Both the position numbers and the translations under genes were made by a program. Positions 6,843-7,426 of a DNA stretch of 7,426 nt are shown here, piece after piece; positions within the stretch are counted from its first letter, which is position 1, and each line of letters opens with the position of its first letter. Below the pieces are notes generated by a model, which worked only from the letters and a program-made list of their open reading frames with translations, made no database searches and was not told the DNA's origin. Source of the stretch: an uncultured Campylobacter sp. GTDB lineage: Bacteria > Campylobacterota > Campylobacteria > Campylobacterales > Campylobacteraceae. The stretch covers positions 1-7,426 of the forward strand of contig CALEHZ010000077.1 of NCBI GenBank assembly GCA_937875715.1, read 5' to 3'.

Positions 6843-7426
6843 TTATCCTTTTTTTACTATATACAAATACTCAGTTGTGTGCATGGCTCTTGCGCCCAGA
6901 TTGCGACTAGCACGATATGTGTTGTATTTTTGTTCTATAATCTCTGTTTTGCCAAGAGTGTTTAAAAAATTCAAAAACTCATCTTTGCTAATAAAACCTT
7001 CGTTATTAAATGAAATCACTAAATAACGAGCTTTAAGCATAGTTAAAAGCGTGAAAAATGCGTCCTTTGCCTTAGTCTTTTGATTATAAACGCTTTTGTT
7101 CCAATCATTTGGAATTCCACTTATTTTGCTGATTTGCGAAGGTTCTTTATAACTAGCAATCAAATTTAGCATAAAATAATTTGAGCTATAAGGGTGTTGA
7201 TTATAAGGCGGATCTAAATACGCAATATCCACCATTTCACAGCTTTTAGCAAAATCCAAGCTCTCTTTTTGCGATACGCAAAAATCACAGCAAAAGTTTG
7301 AGAAGATCGGCTTTGGCAAATTTATATCGCCTTTTATGCGAGAAAGTGCGTTTTGCTTTTCGCCACCGAATTTTCCCACTCCATTTTTGCCTTTATAAAA
7401 GCCCTTAAAAACGCCACCAGTGTTGT
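6843..7426 (-). CDS. Adenine-specific DNA methyltransferase, C-terminal part
   Basis: The gene runs off the right edge; at least 193 codons are visible. The catalytic motif IV DPPY is present in AYLDPPYNQHPYSSNYFML, followed by VISFNNEG and a C-terminal YNTYRASRNLGARAMHTTEYLYIV block typical of D12-type (Dam-like) N6-adenine methyltransferases. The reading frame stays open to the edge and encodes NTGGVFKGFYKGKNG just upstream of an internal GTG (7379). This matches the family's usual stretch before its NALSRI segment, so the real start is outside the window. The N-terminal S-adenosylmethionine-binding motif is not visible and target specificity cannot be read. It may be a solitary methyltransferase or half of a restriction-modification pair; any partner would be to the right. 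The stop lies 3 nt before lolC, whose ribosome binding site it contains. Confidence 0.88.
   Translation of the reverse strand, partial: NTGGVFKGFYKGKNGVGKFGGEKQNALSRIKGDINLPKPIFSNFCCDFCVSQKESLDFAKSCEMVDIAYLDPPYNQHPYSSNYFMLNLIASYKEPSQISKISGIPNDWNKSVYNQKTKAKDAFFTLLTMLKARYLVISFNNEGFISKDEFLNFLNTLGKTEIIEQKYNTYRASRNLGARAMHTTEYLYIVKKG

Noticed and set aside
7377..7379. GTG as the start of the DNA methyltransferase
   Set aside because: The frame continues open to the window edge with family-like sequence, and no properly spaced ribosome binding site precedes this GTG.

Overview
The window looks like a chromosomal segment of a Campylobacter-type epsilonproteobacterium. The basis is the gene order valS-metN, the AT-rich DNA (by eye roughly 40% GC), AAGGA-type ribosome binding sites and a Campylobacter-style promoter (extended -10 with phased T-rich tracts). 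The species is not determined. All genes are read from the minus strand, so transcription runs from the right end to the left.

Reading in that direction: a partial adenine-specific DNA methyltransferase (6843 to beyond the right edge); a LolC/E-type lipoprotein-release permease 3 nt behind it; a 175-bp gap with AT-rich palindromes and a probable valS promoter; valS; metN, whose start overlaps the valS stop; a periplasmic metallo-beta-lactamase-fold protein fused to a C-terminal cytochrome c domain; a small Nim/pyridoxamine-phosphate-oxidase-like flavoprotein; and the first 27 codons of metI at the left edge. ValRS charges tRNA-Val, MetN and MetI form a methionine importer, and LolC/E acts in outer-membrane lipoprotein sorting.

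The part that departs from expectation is 112-1721. The ATPase and permease genes of the methionine importer, normally adjacent, are separated by two redox-looking genes of unknown physiological role. Every junction from metN to metI carries a related AT-rich GAATT palindrome just ahead of the next ribosome binding site, and two of these palindromes contain the stop codon of the preceding gene. The 8-mer TAGAATTC also recurs through the window in all three reading frames and mostly in one orientation, which suggests a DNA-level signal. No RNA genes, insertion sequences or CRISPR arrays were seen.
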